A stretch of DNA of 64,000 bases, taken from NCBI RefSeq assembly GCF_036785885.1, contig NC_092310.1:9610001-9674000 (forward strand), given 5' to 3'. The notes beneath the pieces are model-generated. The model searched no databases and was not told where the DNA came from. It saw nothing but the letters and a program-made list of their open reading frames with translations. Source of the stretch: Coffea arabica (lineage: Eukaryota > Streptophyta > Magnoliopsida > Gentianales > Rubiaceae). The translations under genes were made by a program, and so were the position numbers. Below, piece by piece: positions 1-12,049 of the stretch; within the stretch, counting starts at the first letter, position 1; each line of letters begins with the position of its first letter.

Positions 1-744
1 AGACCTGGAGTACTTTTTTTATCCGATACATAAGTAGGGTTTGAATTCACTGCGCTAGTTAACCAATTTTTCATATATAAACAAATTTACTAAAATTAAA
101 ATAGCGTATTTCAAAGTTGCACTTCTATTTCAAAGTCAAGTACTCTTAAATAGCAAGTACTTAATTCATATAATGGAAGAAACTTGTAAAGAACTGGTAT
201 ATTATGGACAATTTTTTTTGTTTACTTTAAAATATTTCATTTATATTAAATAATTCAAAAAATGCTAGTTTTCCTTTCGTAAAGATGTTTCTGTAACGGC
301 TTATGAATTTTATTTGCAAATATTTATGTATTTAATGTAAATGAAATTATTTATAATAAAATGTTCATACAAAACGTGGTACTTCATTCATGTAATACAG
401 AAAAGTCATAAAGAGTTGGTACTTTATGGGATATTTCCTTTTTAAACTATTTTTTATTTATATTACGTAGATAACCTACTACTTTTTTTTCATAAGAAAT
501 TACTGTACCATTTTTTGAATTTTACTTAAAAACATTTCTAACTGAAACAACAGCCACAATAATGGCACAAAAAATGTTGCCTTACTCCCTAATCCAGCTT
601 TACTTCATGTATTACTCTCTAAGTTTGTGTTATTGTTGTTAGGCTTCATTAATCACTGTAGATGCCTTTTTCTCCAACTAAACGGTAATAATAAACCCGA
701 ACATCAGTAATAAATCCCAACTTCATACCATATATTTGTAATTT
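1..744. other. AT-rich non-coding flank with two repeat units
   Basis: No coding potential is seen. Two related direct-repeat units lie near 165-220 and 385-455, each with the core AAAGA(A/G)(C/T)TGGTA preceded by an ATGGAAGAAA-like stretch. Better-preserved units in the same orientation occur at 5985-6140 and 33620-33760, on both sides of the large retroelement. This ties the stretch to the same old mobile element or repeat field as the MULE transposase remnant. Confidence 0.4.
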
Positions 745-886
745 TGGCCTTCATGATGTCAGCTAAGGGACACAATAACTCAAAGGCAAGGGGGGTCAGT
801 CAAATTTTGAGAAACTCAAGGGGTGCCAGTGAAATTGTCAGAAACCTCAGGGGAGGTTTCTTAAATTATCCCTAATAAATATATTA
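745..886. mobile_element. Probable terminal segment of a DNA transposon
   Basis: About three imperfect short repeats with the theme 'aactcaaggggtgccagtg' and 'gaaacctcaggggaggtttc' end in TTAAATTATCCCT. An abrupt change to AT-rich sequence follows. The end contains an inverted core, GAAACCTC..GAGGTTTC. Similar ends occur on repetitive DNA elements in several plant genomes as I recall them. The partner terminus is not found in the window, so family and extent are open. Confidence 0.3.
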
Positions 887-2123
887 CAAACCACATCATA
901 ATTGATAATTATTGACTAATTAAATATATTAGTACAAATGTATTAGTAAAGTAACTCGAACTAATTAATAATTTCTATTAGTAAATATGTATATTTATTA
1001 GTATAATTCATAATATTATTTATATTATATAAATTAATATACATATATAATACATATAACTAATAATACCATTGTTATTGGTGCACTGAAGAGACGCATA
1101 AGCATTGTGAGCAATGAAAATAGATGGGGAGAAACAGAAGTTACTGTTCCTACACCTGAATGGAACGATGGGCAAAAGAAAAGGCATTGGACCTTACGGT
1201 CATTGGTTAGGATAGCAAGGAGAGGAACAAACAGCCCATATCGTAAAAGCAGTTTATAACAGCAGCGTAAGGCACCAGTTTACAAAAGCTGGGCAACTGA
1301 AGCTGATTCCCAAGTAGCCACTTCGGAAAACGTCTATCCCACGAAGAGATTTTGCGCAACATATGCTTCCACTTAATTTCCTATTTACAAAAAAGGACCG
1401 TAACAAGTTTGGTTCGTCTAATAAACAATTTGTCAACTACTTACTCTCCTATTAACCAAGTGCAGTAGCACTATTTGCTACAGCAGTGCTTACGACGCAA
1501 TCATGACAGTCATGCATCTGGTGATCCTTCTGTGCATCACCCCTTCGGTGGAACTACAATGACTTACTCATCTAGACCTAGCAACCTTGAATACTCTTCA
1601 CCCCACCGATACATAACAAAAGACAATCCCTCAAGCCGGTGTTGCTCTGTAACCTGTGCTTCGTCATGGCTGCTACTTCCATGCACAACCATACCATCTC
1701 TTTTAGCCTCTGCATTTCACACCTAAAAGAATATATAATAGGATTTACAGACGCAATAGCAGTGAAATAAGAACAACAAAGCCATTTACCGACAGATACT
1801 ACATCAGTACAATGACTGTTTACTACCTTTGAGTGGCTGTGGTCATAACAGCTTACAATGGCCCATGACACATTCAAACTTAAATTATTTACACTTCAAT
1901 GGTAACGGAATAAAATTTTTTGAAACACCACCACAACCTGTACCCAGCATTCACGAATACCTTGTAGCCTTCTCATGCTCAAAACAAATTAATGCGAAGG
2001 AAAGATACAAACCGTTACAATTCCGTACTTGTTTCATCGAAAGACTACTCTTGCACCTCTACTCACCAAAACCTGCCTTATTTATTGCGTAACTGCAAAC
2101 CGAAGCATCACAACAGTAGTGTC
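887..2123. other. Non-coding; possible 3' remainder of the MULE
   Basis: Low-complexity AT-rich sequence to about 1075, then more balanced sequence to 2123. Short open frames exist on both strands, but none shows a recognisable domain. It lies on the downstream side of the minus-strand transposase remnant and may hold decayed 3' exon or UTR sequence of that element. I cannot support any specific gene here. Confidence 0.3.
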
Positions 2124-4876
2124 TCATCTTTCTCCTGGACTTCTTTGTTGGCCACCTGTGTCCCTTCCACCGCTACCGAATGGTTGTGGTACAAATGCTT
2201 GTCCTCTCCATTCGCCTAAGTCGCTCCAACCCGTACCAATTTCAAATGATTTTTCCAACGAGTCATCCAAACAATTTTCCATATAATCATCATGAACTGC
2301 TGTGTTGTGCGAATTCTTTTTGTATGGGCATGTTCGTTGGTTGTGGCCTGCCTGCAATCTTCAACCCATATATCACATGTCAAATCATTTGTGACTGGAA
2401 GTAATCACGTCAACTAAGTACAATGCTAACATTACACCACTTCAACTTTCTTGCATTGCCAATAACTTTGTATATTTTGTATGCACTTTTAATTATGTAT
2501 TTATTTGCTACTGTTGATAATAAGAACGAAAAATACCCACTTCTTCATTATTACCTTCACTGTCCACTTCATGTATTTTATCAATTAACTACTGTATAAC
2601 TGCATATGCAATTTCGATAGTACCTGCAATGACCACACTTTCTTTTCTTCTTTGCTTCTGCATGCTTGTGATCACCTTTAGACCGGGACACCCTGGGATC
2701 TAACAGCCCGAATGTTCTTCTACTTCTATCGTTCCTCACTCTTGAATCCATTGCAAATCCGTCTCCCCCATATCCCCTGTCAATCCACTTCTCCTTTAGG
2801 TCCACAGAATGCTTGTCAAACATCTGCTGCAGGTCATTAAACGCATCATCCATGTAGGAGGCATAGTAACACATAGTATTACAGCTGGACTTTAAAGTGC
2901 CATATCAGACCATTTGTGTCAGCTGTTCGTCTGCAACAAATGCTTTCATTTCATTATTAGTACAGTAAACTCCCTTTGTCCACCGCTTCGAAATGCATGT
3001 TTCTGGGATCCTGTTCATTCCTTCTACCACCATCACGCGAAACATGTGAGCACAAGGAATCCCCTTTGACTCGAATTTCATGCAAGAGCAGATTAGCTTC
3101 TCCATTGACCTATCATAATCCACCCTCCAACTTATTTCGTGTCCACCATATTTCGAGTAATAATATGTACGACTCCCTCCCTCCTCACTCCAGCCCTCAG
3201 AAATTAGAAGTTCTTGCCTGTTCAAATGCTTTCTCACTATGAAGAACACATTCCTTGTAAACACCTCCGCTGCGCTCCCCTCTAATTCGGGCAGGATTGT
3301 GGTTAAAACTGGTTTTGTGTTTTTGCTTGTGTGAATTGCTTTGCTCTCAGTATGTCGAAGCATGCTATTGCCAAATCAAAACTTCTAATGAATTCATATA
3401 GTCGCATTTTTTCATTCAAGTACTCATTCAAAAAAGTATTCATTTTCTCACACCTTTGAGTACTTCTCATACCTGCGAAAAAATGACCGCGTAAATACGC
3501 CTCTGCCCATAACCTTCTCGTACAGTACAACTTCTTCACCCACTCATTCTCTACCACCCCACATTCATTAACTAACCTAGCCCACTGATCCTCAAACTCA
3601 AGAGTGCTACACTTTCTCACCATCAGGTTATACAACCTGTTATTAAACTCCTCGCACCGAATATTACTCCGTGCATTTCTATGCAAATGCCACGAACATA
3701 GCCTGTGACAAGCATCCGGGAGAAGATTCTTTATGGCTCTTGCATTGCACTGTCCCCATCTGTCATCACTGCTACTGGCTTTCTACCTTTCATAGCCTCT
3801 ACAAATGTACTTAGCAACCATTCATATGTTTCAATCCTCTCATCTGATAGCAGTGCACATCCAAAAACAGTACTGTTCAAATGGTTGTTTACCCCTGCAA
3901 GTACAACTAGTGGCTTGCGGTATTTATTTGTTTTGTATGTTGTATCAAACACCAATACATCTCCAAATACACTGAAGTCCGCACAAGATTTAGAATCTAC
4001 CAAAAACAACCTTGCCAATCTTCCTTTGTTATCTACATGATATTTATAAAAGAACATGTCATCGGCATCCTTCTTCGCTGCCAAGAACCCAAGTGCCCCT
4101 TCTGCATCGCCATTAAAAATATCTTTTATACGTTCCTCGTCCATTCGGTTATACAGATCCTTAATGCAAAATCCCACGTTACTATACCCTCCGGCTTTGA
4201 TAACAAAATGTTTCATTATCTGGCATATTTTGGCCCCAACCAACTTTAGACTTTTTGCCTGCACATATTCTGCATCGCTCACTTTTCTATGCGACCTAAT
4301 GTGTTGCACACTTGCCTCTGATGCCAGCGGGTGATTGTGCTCCATAATAAAACGTGTCACCACATATTTTACCGATTCTATGTCATATTTCACGCGAAAA
4401 CAAGCCCCACACCCGGTTCTTGTGATTGGTTTTGCTTCTCTTTTTCGGTCTTCATAATTAAACCACTTTTCATTCCTATAACCTTCACAGCAACATACCC
4501 ATTTTCTAAATCTTGAAATGCCATATGCATCTTGTTTGGCATTACTTTTACGAATCCCAAATCCGCTTAGTTTCGCATACAAATTATAGAATTTCCCAGC
4601 TTCTTCTTCCGTGTCAAATGTTAATTTCATTACGTCATCCACGCCTATTGCGCCCACCAATTCATCTGCCTCCTCATCTTCGTATCCTCCTATTGAACCA
4701 CCGTTTTCTTCAATGAATGTGTCTCGGTCACACTCAGGCTCTTGGTTAAGGTCAAATGACCTTAACCTGCCGCAACCATCCATTCCCATTTTTTCGTTCT
4801 CTGTTTCCTGCACCATGTCATGAGTTTTAAGCGCCCCATCCTGCCCCATAGTTACAACCCCTGTGTGGTTGTTCAA
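2124..4876 (-). pseudogene. FAR1/FHY3-type MULE transposase, broken
   Basis: A Mutator-like transposase of the FAR1/FHY3 type, which in intact elements cuts and inserts DNA in the nucleus. The first block (4876-3731, 381 aa) has an acidic leader with DLNQEP at residues 42-47. A FAR1 DNA-binding domain follows at about 85-184, with Cys128-130, C156, C159, H180 and H182 as candidate zinc ligands. The start of the MULE DDE domain follows, with FDTTY at D311 and TDGD at D373. The second block (3686-3303) carries CHRLCSWH just upstream, then R-C-E-K-M-N with the probable catalytic Glu. The third (3363-2905) has a SWIM zinc finger, C-x-C-x9-C-x-H. The fourth (2874-2581) ends in a basic C-x-x-C stretch. 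A fifth (2357-2124) starts with AGHNQRTCP, the second half of a zinc knuckle. Lesions: a single-base frameshift near 3735, another near 3355-3363, and an in-frame TGA at 2905-2907. A phase-uncertain intron (about 2623 to 2352) may separate the last blocks. A domesticated FAR1 gene is unlikely given three breaks. Confidence 0.88.
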
Positions 4877-5984
4877 TGTTTTTTCTAACCATGGTCGCTT
4901 AACATTTTTTTTTCAGCCTCCCCATATGCTTTCGTTTGTAACATAAATACTGATCGTCTACTAATGGAACAAAACATATATACACGATCATTTCAGTTAA
5001 CAAACTATACTTTACCTCACAACTTTCACAAAATGCAAACGATAAACATTACTCTAACATTCATATACACAGTTTTTATAAGTGTGGCTGATGCAATTAT
5101 ATCAACCTTTAGCACAAAATACCACTATCGACATGCATTTTCATTAACACCCACAAACTCAACTTCTACTGTGTTTCTTTAATTCTTTTCACATAAGCAT
5201 TCGCAATGCAGTATGGGGGCCATTATCGATGTCCATACAGCAATCCAAATCACTCTGTTTTAAGACTTTAGTCCTGTTACAACATTTTCTTCACGTCTTC
5301 ACTCATTTCTGCTTAATTTCCTTTACACAATTTAATACAAATTAGAGGACCAACATTTCCTACGTACGTACACAAAGCTTGGTGCACAAATAAACTGCGA
5401 TAATTTCCCAGTTTCGTTTCATCTTTGTTCGAAGACGCAGGGTCTTACACCCCGTATTTCGTATTCCTTATTCCTGTATCATTGCCTCTTACAAGAACTG
5501 TAGAATTCACCCTACTAGACGTACAGGTGTTTTACTCGTTATTTTACTCCATTTTTCAAAATTATGGACAAAAGTACTCACCTTTGATTTCTCTGCTTCT
5601 GTTCCACACCGCTGCATTCTGTCACCGCAGCTTCGGAAGGGCCTTCCTCAGATATATCTACCGTCACCGCCTGCGCCTGAATTTACGCCAGTAGACACCA
5701 CCTTTGTCTATTCCGCCTTGACTTCTTCTTTACCAAATTTTTGCCTTCGATTCCGACCTCGCCACCTGTCTTCAAACACACGCATCACTGCAGGCCCCAA
5801 CATGGCTGTGTGTTTAGTACCTAATACGCTTCCTCTTCGGTGGCCCCAGCATGGCTTTGTTTAGTATTGCTTACGCTTCGTCTTCGATGTTTTATACAAC
5901 AGAATCGACACCGGCGTGTTAATTTTTATGCTTTCCAATAAATAATTTTGTATTCAAGGAAATTGGGTTCTCCTGACTGTCTGA
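4877..5984. other. Non-coding 5' flank of the MULE remnant
   Basis: This lies upstream of the minus-strand transposase and would hold its promoter and 5' UTR if the element was once whole. No convincing coding frame or terminal inverted repeat is seen. A two-copy imperfect repeat of about 62 bp sits at roughly 5790-5895. Its shared text is GGCCCCA(A/G)CATGGCT, then TTTAGTA and (A/T)CGCTTC. Confidence 0.4.
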
Positions 5985-6178
5985 TGGACGAAAGCCGTAA
6001 AGAGCTGGTCGTTTATAAGACAACCGTTTTAACTAAATTTTATCCCATAACCCAACATTTGTATTTAAGGCACGTTGAGAACTCTGTCACTGTAATGGTT
6101 GAAAGGCACAAAGAGCTGGTCTTTTACTCACCAACGGGTTTAATTTCATTTTATCCGATAAATCAGTCTGTCATTATG
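5985..6178 (+). repeat. Two units of a ~110-bp direct repeat
   Basis: Two diverged units share GAAAG(C/G)C(G/A)(T/C)AAAGAGCTGGTC and then a TTTTATCC(C/G)ATAA run about 50 bp on. Matching units continue beyond the retroelement at 33620-33760, so the insertion split one array. The same orientation holds for weaker copies at 165 and 385. Confidence 0.55.
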
Positions 6179-6183
6179 GCACC
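6179..6183. repeat. Target site duplication GCACC, left copy
   Basis: The five bases directly before the outer end of LTR A (TGTCGCGCCCC) are identical to 33600-33604, directly after the outer end of LTR C (GTGTCTACA). A 5-bp duplication is usual for plant LTR retrotransposons. It shows that 6184-33599 entered as one insertion, or grew from one. Confidence 0.95.
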
Positions 6184-7304
6184 TGTCGCGCCCCACTTTT
6201 TGAGTGTGTGAAAGTAGTGTGTGGAATATGTATGTGAATGTGTGTGAAAATGAAAATAAAAGGCCGTGGGACTTAAAATTCGACGATTTGGCCAAACAGA
6301 GTTCAAAAAGGGTTTATTGCATGGAAAATGGAGTCGCCACTTGGTATAGAGTTAGGGTGTACCAAGTCACCCAAAAAAATGAATTTTTTGAAAAGCAAAG
6401 TAAACAAACCCCTTTTTAAAAACTTTTAGGTCAACGTAACCAAAGAAAGGGATCGGGGGTCACATTTGATAAGGGAGAAGGCAAAGGCAAAGCCTAAGGC
6501 ACTCCCTTAACCTAGCCAAAGCTAGTTGCGCGATTTAGCCCCACGTTTCCTAATTCTTCTACCCAAAATATGCGTTGCATGTTGGATATGACTAATGGAT
6601 ATGGCAAGGAAATGCAATCCGAAATCTAAAATGTCTCTTACAAGGCTTTTTGGTCCCAACCACATGAGTTGTGATGGCCAATAAGGAAAGTCCTCATAGA
6701 GGTCGCGAATGATGCAAATGAAGACTCAAATATGAGTGCAAGTGTGAAAATGTAAGAAAACGTGCATGTGTGCGAATGTAAGACAAGTGCATGTGTGAAA
6801 ACTGGGAAAATAAAGGTGTTTGTGTGCAAATGGATGAAAATATGATAGTAGATACATATAAGAGCAATTGGGTGCAATTTGTGAGGCAGGAAAACAAGTG
6901 ACAAGAAGAAAAATGTGTGAACATGGCATTTGTATTGAGAAGGATATAAATAGTGAGAAAATGTGGATAAGAGGGTGAGGGAGTGACATGATGAGAGTGT
7001 ATGAACCTATAGGAATGCATCAAGTCGGGTACGGGAATGACTCCTAACTTCATGACTTTAATTTTCCCTTTGATTAGAAGAAAGAACTAGCGTGCTAAGG
7101 CTATTTTGTAACCACACTCGCTCGTTTCCCTTACCTAAAGGGGACTCTCAAGCAAATATACCCTATAACTAGCATGAGGATGCAAAAACCTAAAATGAAA
7201 GGGAAAGGGTTGGAGGGGCATGCCAAATGCTAGAAAACTAAGAAAAATGCATGAAATGTAGTGAGACATGCAAGTATGTACTAGCGAGGGAGATCCCTAA
7301 GGGT

Positions 7305-7395
7305 CTAGCATTGGACTAGCCCATATCTATGAATTCCTACTAGCGTTGGACTAGTGGAAAACGGGACAATGAGCAACAACTAGCGTTGGACTAGT
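7305..7395. repeat. Three palindromic CTAG..CTAG units in LTR A
   Basis: The motif ACTAGCGTTGGACTAGT occurs at 7339-7355 and 7379-7395, with a variant CTAGCATTGGACTAG at 7305-7319. Each can form a five-base stem around a short loop. The reverse-complement motif is kept in the LTRs of the plus-strand element (47427 and 47469), so it is conserved between otherwise diverged LTRs in the R-U5 part. Confidence 0.75.
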
Positions 7396-7859
7396 GTGGT
7401 GACGTGCATTCATCCATCATATTCATCTATGACTATAGAAAGCAAGTAGACATGTCAATCACATATAAACACATAGCACATGACACTTAGCATGCTCAAC
7501 TAGATGCAAGAGCCTAATAAAGCAAATTAACATGTAGCAACAAAGGCAAGCAATCAAGCTAATGAACCTATTACATTTGCTAACTAAAACAAAAGGGGAA
7601 TGGGGAAAATGGACAAAAATGCTCTCCAAGCCCTATCTATTACAAGCCAAGAGGTGTACACATACCCCATAAATAAATAAAAGGATGACTTAAGCAAAAG
7701 TGAATGAAAATGAAATAAATGAAGGGAATTAAGGAAAAGCAAGGAAAGCAAAGTAGGCATGCAATTCTCACTTAGCACGTTGGATCACATAGGGGAGAGA
7801 CAAAAAAGAAAAAGAAGTTATACCTCCCTTGAAATGGAGCTCTAATGGGGTGAAGTCAC

Positions 7860-7868
7860 TTATTTATC
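7860..7868 (-). promoter_or_regulatory. TATA-like box of LTR A
   Basis: The minus strand reads GGATAAATAAG. The surrounding text (CCAAAA upstream; CCATTT and CAAGGGAGGTA downstream) aligns with the region of the TATAAATAGG box at 46940 in the plus-strand element. The shared position and shared flanks support a real LTR promoter. The transcript start would lie roughly 30 bases downstream. Confidence 0.6.
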
Positions 7869-10725
7869 CTCCAAAATAAAAGAAAAGGTCAAGGCATCAT
7901 TTTAATTGAGAAAATTAAAGAAAGTATGCAAACACAAGCTCACTTAGTCTGAAAGCCCTTAAAATTATGAATTAAAAGCAATTTAAACAAAGCAAGGTGG
8001 CTAATTGAAGCAAACAAGTAATGAAGTTGCAAAAATTAAAACTACCAAGGACCAAATTGAGGAGATTATTCAATTGATTGGGTCATAGTAGAACAAGGGG
8101 CAACTTGGGGGGCCAAAGTGTAATTTCAGAAAGCTACTTCATGCATGCAACGATAACTGAAGCCTTCATTACTTCTGCAATTTTCATACGAAGCTCCCTG
8201 TCGCTCTAAGCTTACAAGATGCAGAAAACAGCCATGAACATCCATGCAAACTTGTCAACTAATCCCACAAAACTTAATCCAACAAAATCATGCAATGACA
8301 CACGGTCAAGGATTCAAAATCCTTCCTCCCCAATAGATTCATAAGGAAAGGAAGACATCTTTTGTTGCCTCTGCTAGGTTCTCGGATATAATCCAAACAC
8401 AACTAGTAGCTCAACCAATGACTTGGATCAAAACCATGGGATTACCAAGTATTCTTTCCATTTTTCAACATAAAAATCTTTGAATTAAACACAAAAAACT
8501 CAGAACAGAGCATGCAAATCTGGTTCGAAGGAGATTTCATTCTTTGGCAGCTAATGAAGTTTTGTTTTTCTGCAAATTCCAGCTTTCAAATAAGCTCAGG
8601 TGCATCGACCTCGATCCATTGCTACCGTTAACCAAAACATTTACCCATTTCCAACACCGTAAAGAGGACAACTAGCTTATGAAAAACGCAGCCAAAGTAA
8701 AAAAGAGGAGGAAACTTGTGGAGGGAAAGTGCAGTTTCTTTTTGAAAGCCTTCAGTGCATGCAGGTCATGTAAGAAAAGCTTTCTTGCAACAAGTCCACT
8801 CCAACCGTGGCTTTCTTCCATTTCATTATTGAAGGCAAGTCTGATGAATATCCGGATTTTTAAGCAAAACAAGTAAACACAGCAAGTCCTAATCACCCAT
8901 TCAAACGAGCATTCCATTTTGTTTGCCGCAAAAATCAAAGCTGGGAGTCTGAGTTTACCAATCAGCAAGAGAAAAGAAAGGAAAAAAAAGTGCAGCGTGG
9001 GATGCAACAAATTGCATGCATTAGGAAAACATTACGAGCATCAGCAACTCTTAACTACTTGAGTGTTGGCACCACAGCAACGAAAGAAAGGAATCTGATG
9101 ACAGCATGCATGCAAACTACACAAAAGAGCTGTTCTGCAATTTTTCAGCCGCAGCTTTTCTTTCCAGTTTATCATGCAAACATGTTCGCCAAATGTCAGG
9201 ATTTTACTATCAATCATTGACCAAACATGCAAGTTCATTGCAGGATTGAAACAGAGAAAATGAGACTGACCAGCGAAGATGAAGGTAAACGACAAAACAG
9301 TAATAGAAGGAAAGGGAAGAAGTGCCGCAAGTTTCTGCAATTTTTCTATTTGAGCAATCATGATTAACGTTATCCATTCTGTCCTAAACAAGGTAGTTTA
9401 TGTAATCAAACCATTCTAGTGAGGCAGACAAACGTGACCCAGAGATGGCAAATAAAAATCCCAGAAAGCTTAAGTAAAAATGACAACTTCAGCAAGTCAA
9501 AAAAACGAGAACTGCTGCAACAAGCTGAAAGTTTCAAACTTGCTGCAATTTTCTTTGCAACGAACTCATGCGATGAAACGACATGCTGTAAATCCATGCT
9601 AAGACCATCATTTTCACAGCAAACACCGTATTTGACCTCAGACTCAAGAAATGAATCACGACCAAATAGATTTCAAGTTACAACATGGCTGAAAAGCCCG
9701 TAAGCAGCGCAGGATTCCACTGTCTTCCTTAATCTGATGAGATGTGAGTGGAAAATAAACAAAAAGGGATTACCTTTAACACCCGGAAACGCTAGTGAAA
9801 CGTGAAGAATTCGAGGATGGCAAGATTCGAATCTCAGTGAAAAAACGCTAGCTTGATATTCTGATTCTGGATTTCTTCTTCTGCCCTTGGTTCCCTTCGT
9901 CTGAAACCCCTTTCTTTCTGCTTTCTCTCTCTCTTCGAACTCCCAAAATCTCCCTTGCCGCTCCTTTTTTCAGCCGCCAACTTTCACTCTTCTCTTTCGA
10001 ACCCCAAACCCCTGGCTCTCCTGGTTTCTTCTCGCTCCCCAGATCTCTCAGCTGTTGTTTCTTTTCTCCTCTCTCTCTCAGACTTTAGCCCAGATTTCTC
10101 TCCATTTTTTCCAGTCTGCCTATTTTCTTATGCCCCCCCCCCGCCAATCTTCTTTCTCTCTCTCATTTTCTAGCTCTCTCCCGATCCTTTTCCTGCGGCT
10201 ACTGTCAAATGCCATCCCCCTTCATCCCACGGCTCTCCTTTACTGCCTCTCCTCTTTTCCATTTTAGCCTTACACCTTGCATGGAAGCTTCCCCCATTTA
10301 GCCAGGTGTCTTGCCACCTGGAACCACCAGCCTTCTCCTCTAAAATTGCAGCCAAAAGGCTGCCCGAGCCCTTCCTTGCAAGCTGCGAAAATACGCAGCT
10401 TGCATGTCGCGGCCCTTTTTTTTTATTAAGAAATTTAACAAAATTGATAATAAAATTAAGTAAAAAAACAATAATTTAATTAACATCGGATAAGAATAAA
10501 TAAACTAGAAATAATAAACAGCAAAGTTGCAATTTTTCATTTTTCTTTTCTTTTTCTTCATTTTTTTTCAATCAAATTAGTAGATAAAATAAATGCTCGT
10601 AAACTAATACAATAAGAGACATGAAACAGGAAACAACCAAAATAAACCTAAAATTGAAACAAATAAATCTAAAATTAAACTAATTTAAAAAAATAAAATT
10701 TGAAATCAAAAATTTGGTGTCTACA

Positions 10726-10741
10726 GTTTGCTCCTCTTTGT
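10726..10741 (-). other. Polypurine tract beside LTR A
   Basis: The minus strand reads ACAAAGAGGAGCAAAC immediately before TGTAGACACC. It is the counterpart of GACAAAGAGGGGCAAGT before the 3' LTR of the plus-strand element. Position and purine content fit the plus-strand DNA priming site. Confidence 0.8.
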
Positions 10742-10847
10742 CTGAGTTTTGAAAAAACTTGAGACAAAGAAATAGAAACCAAATACTTACCTGCACACTT
10801 GTCGACTGTTCATTTGTTGAAATGAGGACTGGCCTTCTTTGATGAGA

Positions 10848-11425
10848 CTGACTCGGACGAGAAATTTAAAATCGGGACTGACCCGAGACAGGAAATTAAA
10901 AATCGGGACTGACCCGAACAAGAAAATTTTAAAGCGGGACTGACCCGAACAAGGTTTAAAATCGTGGGACTGGCCCGAACAAAATGAAAATCATAGGACT
11001 GATCCGAACAAAATTTAAAATCATGGGACTGGCCCGAACAAGAGATTTAAAATCATGGGACTGACCCGAATAAAGTTAAAATCATGGGACTGACCCGAAT
11101 CAAACTTAAAATCATGGGACTGACCCGAATAAAGTTTAAAATCATGGGACTGGCTCGAATAAAACTTAAAATCATGGGACTGACCCGAATAAAATTTAAT
11201 AATCATGGGACTGGCCTGAATAAAACTTAAATCATGGGACTGACCCGAACAAAATTTAAAATCATGGGACTGGCCCGAGCAAGGGATTTAAAATCATGGG
11301 ACTGACCCGAATAAAGTTAAAATCATGGGACTGACCCGAATAAAATTTAAAATCATGGGACTGACCCGAATAAAACTTAAAATCATGGGACTGACCCGAA
11401 TAAAATTTAAAATCATGGTGCACAC
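10848..11425. repeat. Tandem array, ~30-bp unit, about 18 copies
   Basis: The unit consensus is ATCATGGGACTGACCCGAAT plus an AT-rich spacer (AAAATTTAAA). The core GGGACTGACCC is self-complementary (GGG..CCC). In the first units it extends to TCGGG..CCCGA. Peptides such as MGLTRIKFKI in this stretch are only translations of the array. Confidence 0.93.
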
Positions 11426-11890
11426 TAGTGGGACTGACCCACGGCTAGTGGCGATGCAAAAGAAAATGCTCACTAGTGGGACTGACCCAACGGCTAGTAG
11501 CGGTGTAAAATGAAATGCGCACTAGTGGGACTGACCCAACGGCTAGCGGCGGTGTAAGAGAAAATGCTCACTAGTGGGATTGACCCAACGGCTAGCGGCG
11601 AAATAAAAGAAATGCGAACTAGTGGGACTGACCCAACGGCTAGTGGAAATGCAAATGAAAGGCACGCTAGTGGGACTGACCCAACGGCTAGCGGCAAGAT
11701 AAAAGAAATGCACACTAGTGGGACTGACCCAACAGCTAGTGGCAGTGCAAATGAAAGGTACGCTAGTGGGACTGACCCAACGGCTAACGGCAAGATAAAA
11801 GAAATGCACACTAGTGGGGCTGACCCAACGGCTAGTGGCAATATAAGAAATGAACACTAGTGGGACTGACCCAACGGCTAGTGGCAGTGC
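11425..11890. repeat. Tandem array, ~48-bp unit, about 10 copies
   Basis: The unit consensus begins ACTAGTGGGACTGACCCA, followed by ACGGCTAGTGGC and a variable purine-rich spacer. It keeps the GGGACTGACCC core of the neighbouring 30-bp array and adds an outer ACTAG..CTAGT stem. It looks like a later expansion built from the same core. Confidence 0.93.
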
Positions 11891-11972
11891 AAAAATGAAA
11901 TGCTGGCATGTATGAAGAAACTGTATAAGATTTGCTTGAAAAATTATCCAAAAATTTGCCCCAGTGCGATGA

Positions 11973-12045
11973 ATTGGTCAGTGGGATAACACCCGAGCCT
12001 GCCTTTGACAAAGTGGTCAGTGGGATCAACACCCGAGCCTGCCGG
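11973..12045. repeat. Two units of the element-2 3' repeat
   Basis: Two copies of GGTCAGTGGGAT(C)AACACCCGAGCCTGCC lie side by side. The reverse complement of this unit is the core of the ~70-bp array amplified at 55425-55960 in the plus-strand element. Only two copies are present here. Confidence 0.8.
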
Positions 12046-12049
12046 AGAT

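Larger units (their letters stand above)
6184..10725 (-). repeat. LTR A (3' LTR in the element's own orientation)
   Basis: A 4542-bp LTR with TG..CA ends. On the minus strand a TATA-like box lies at 7860-7868, which divides it into a U3 of about 2.9 kb (10725 to about 7835) and an R-U5 of about 1.65 kb. A CT-rich tract at about 9880-10200 is GA-rich on the sense strand. The left 1.6 kb carries roughly thirty private differences from B and C. The right part matches B apart from one homopolymer step. Short open frames here, such as 8672-9010, recur in all LTR copies because the LTR recurs. Confidence 0.93.

Noticed and set aside
8672..9010. 112-codon frame, identical in three places, as a conserved gene
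   Set aside because: Identity follows from LTR repetition and the shared identical tract. It has no domain and an overlapping frame on the other strand is equally intact.
11494..11860. Repeat protein frames on both strands (for example LAVGSVPL repeats)
   Set aside because: Unit lengths divisible by three keep all frames open. Both strands are open at once, so it is the array and not a protein.
10848..11890. CRISPR-like look of regularly spaced repeats
   Set aside because: The 'spacers' are themselves near-identical between units and the context is a plant retrotransposon. These are ordinary tandem arrays.
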